Assembly (NCBI GenBank): GCA_031178645.1
Contig: JAPSIP010000111.1
Span: forward strand, 1-5,899
DNA length: 5,899 nt
Direction: 5' to 3'
Source of the DNA: Paracoccus sp. (in: a-proteobacteria)
GTDB lineage: Bacteria > Pseudomonadota > Alphaproteobacteria > Rhodobacterales > Rhodobacteraceae
Position numbers and translations under genes: made by a program. This document shows positions 5,360-5,899 of the stretch, one piece after another. A model generated the notes under the pieces. The model saw only the letters and a program-made list of their open reading frames with translations, did no database searches and was not told the DNA's origin. Every line of letters starts with the position of its first letter. Position 1 is the first letter of the stretch.

Positions 5360-5899
5360 GGCGTCTCGATCACAAGCTGGGGGTCTGCCGCGCGGATCGC
5401 GGCCAGAAGGCGGGTGGTGGCCGCATCGACGCTGTCGCCCGCGCGGGCGGGGAATGCCAATTCGGCCGTGGCATAGGTTGGGTTCCGTTCGGCCAGAAGG
5501 CGGGCCAGCGTGCCCCTGGGGTCGGCAGTCTTCAAAAGCGGCCGGGTGCTGCGCTGCCGGACGCGGTGCCACAGCGTTTCCAGGTCGCAATCCAGCCAGA
5601 CGGACAGGCCGGACGCCCGGATCGCCGCGCGGTTGCGGTCCTGCATCCAGGCGCCCCCGCCGGTCGAGACGACGCGCGGCGATTCCTTCAGGATGCGCGC
5701 GATCACCTGCGCCTCGCGGTCGCGGAAGAAGGCCTCTCCGTCACGCGCGAAGATTTCGGAAATGGACATGGCGGCGGCGGTTTCAATCTCGACATCCGAA
5801 TCGGTGAATGGGACATGCAGGCGGCGGGCCAGTTCCGACCCAAGCGCGGTCTTGCCTGCCCCCATCATTCCGATCAGCACGATATGGCGCCGCAGGCGC
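5356..5899 (-). CDS. aroK: shikimate kinase, 5' partial
   Basis: Phosphorylates shikimate at the 3-hydroxyl with ATP, the fifth step of the pathway to chorismate. 180 residues are visible and the frame continues past the right edge (it reads RLRRHIVLIG there), so the start codon lies outside the window; GTG at 5880 would cut into the first beta strand and is not favoured. In visible numbering: Walker A GMMGAGKT (10-17), shikimate-binding Asp35 (FTDSD), Arg59 in FRDRE, TGGG (79-82), the lid arginine Arg119 in TRPLL, and Arg138 in RNPTY. These positions agree with M. tuberculosis AroK (Asp34, Arg58, Arg117, Arg136) to within two residues, so only a short N-terminal piece is missing. Its stop overlaps the aroB start by 4 bp. 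The symbol aroK rather than aroL is chosen by its linkage to aroB. Confidence 0.95.
   Translation of the reverse strand, partial: RLRRHIVLIGMMGAGKTALGSELARRLHVPFTDSDVEIETAAAMSISEIFARDGEAFFRDREAQVIARILKESPRVVSTGGGAWMQDRNRAAIRASGLSVWLDCDLETLWHRVRQRSTRPLLKTADPRGTLARLLAERNPTYATAELAFPARAGDSVDAATTRLLAAIRAADPQLVIETP

Noticed and set aside
1..5899. CRISPR array, tRNA, insertion sequence, prophage or defence island
   Set aside because: No spaced direct repeats, no cloverleaf recognised, no transposase or integrase, and every sizeable gene except the glycosyltransferase and methyltransferase is a standard housekeeping gene.

Overview
The window looks like ordinary chromosomal DNA from a GC-rich alphaproteobacterium, most likely of the Rhodobacteraceae (Paracoccus/Rhodobacter type). 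This rests on the strong G/C third-position bias, the style of the proteins (SSB ending DDEIPF, a short secreted lytic transglycosylase, an aroK-aroB pair), TTG-N17-TA promoters and an intergenic motif of a kind I recall from that family. The genus is inferred from memory, not from a search.

Layout, left to right. (1) 2-799 (+): a GT-A-fold, GT8-like glycosyltransferase whose 5' end lies just outside the window. (2) About 800-946, or to about 1000 depending on the next start: a stretch with no convincing gene. (3) 947-1447 (+): a small membrane methyltransferase of the isoprenylcysteine carboxyl methyltransferase/PEMT type, with an uncertain start. (4) 1520-2824 (+): homoserine dehydrogenase (hom) with its own promoter and a C-terminal ACT domain. 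(5) 2825-2910: a convergent intergenic region with two hairpins and a probable dispersed repeat. (6) 2911-3540 (-): a secreted SLT-type lytic transglycosylase. (7) 3541-3726: a divergent promoter region. (8) 3727-4227 (+): single-stranded DNA-binding protein (ssb). (9) 4244-5359 (-): aroB. (10) 5356-5899 (-): aroK, running off the right edge and overlapping aroB by 4 bp (ATGA).

The genes do not form one system. aroK and aroB are a translationally coupled pair in the shikimate pathway. hom feeds threonine and methionine synthesis. ssb serves replication and repair. The transglycosylase trims peptidoglycan. The glycosyltransferase probably acts on a surface glycan. Convergent pairs (hom/transglycosylase and ssb/aroB) are separated by compact hairpins, and the divergent pair (transglycosylase/ssb) shares a 186-bp promoter region.

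I found no CRISPR array, tRNA, rRNA, insertion sequence, prophage or defence cassette, and nothing that amounts to a new biological system. The points worth a second look are small: a Phe-to-Met change at the DNA-stacking position 60 of SSB, matching promoter architecture before hom and ssb, the hairpin/repeat block after hom, an aroB stop codon in a hairpin loop, and the oddly composed stretch before the methyltransferase.
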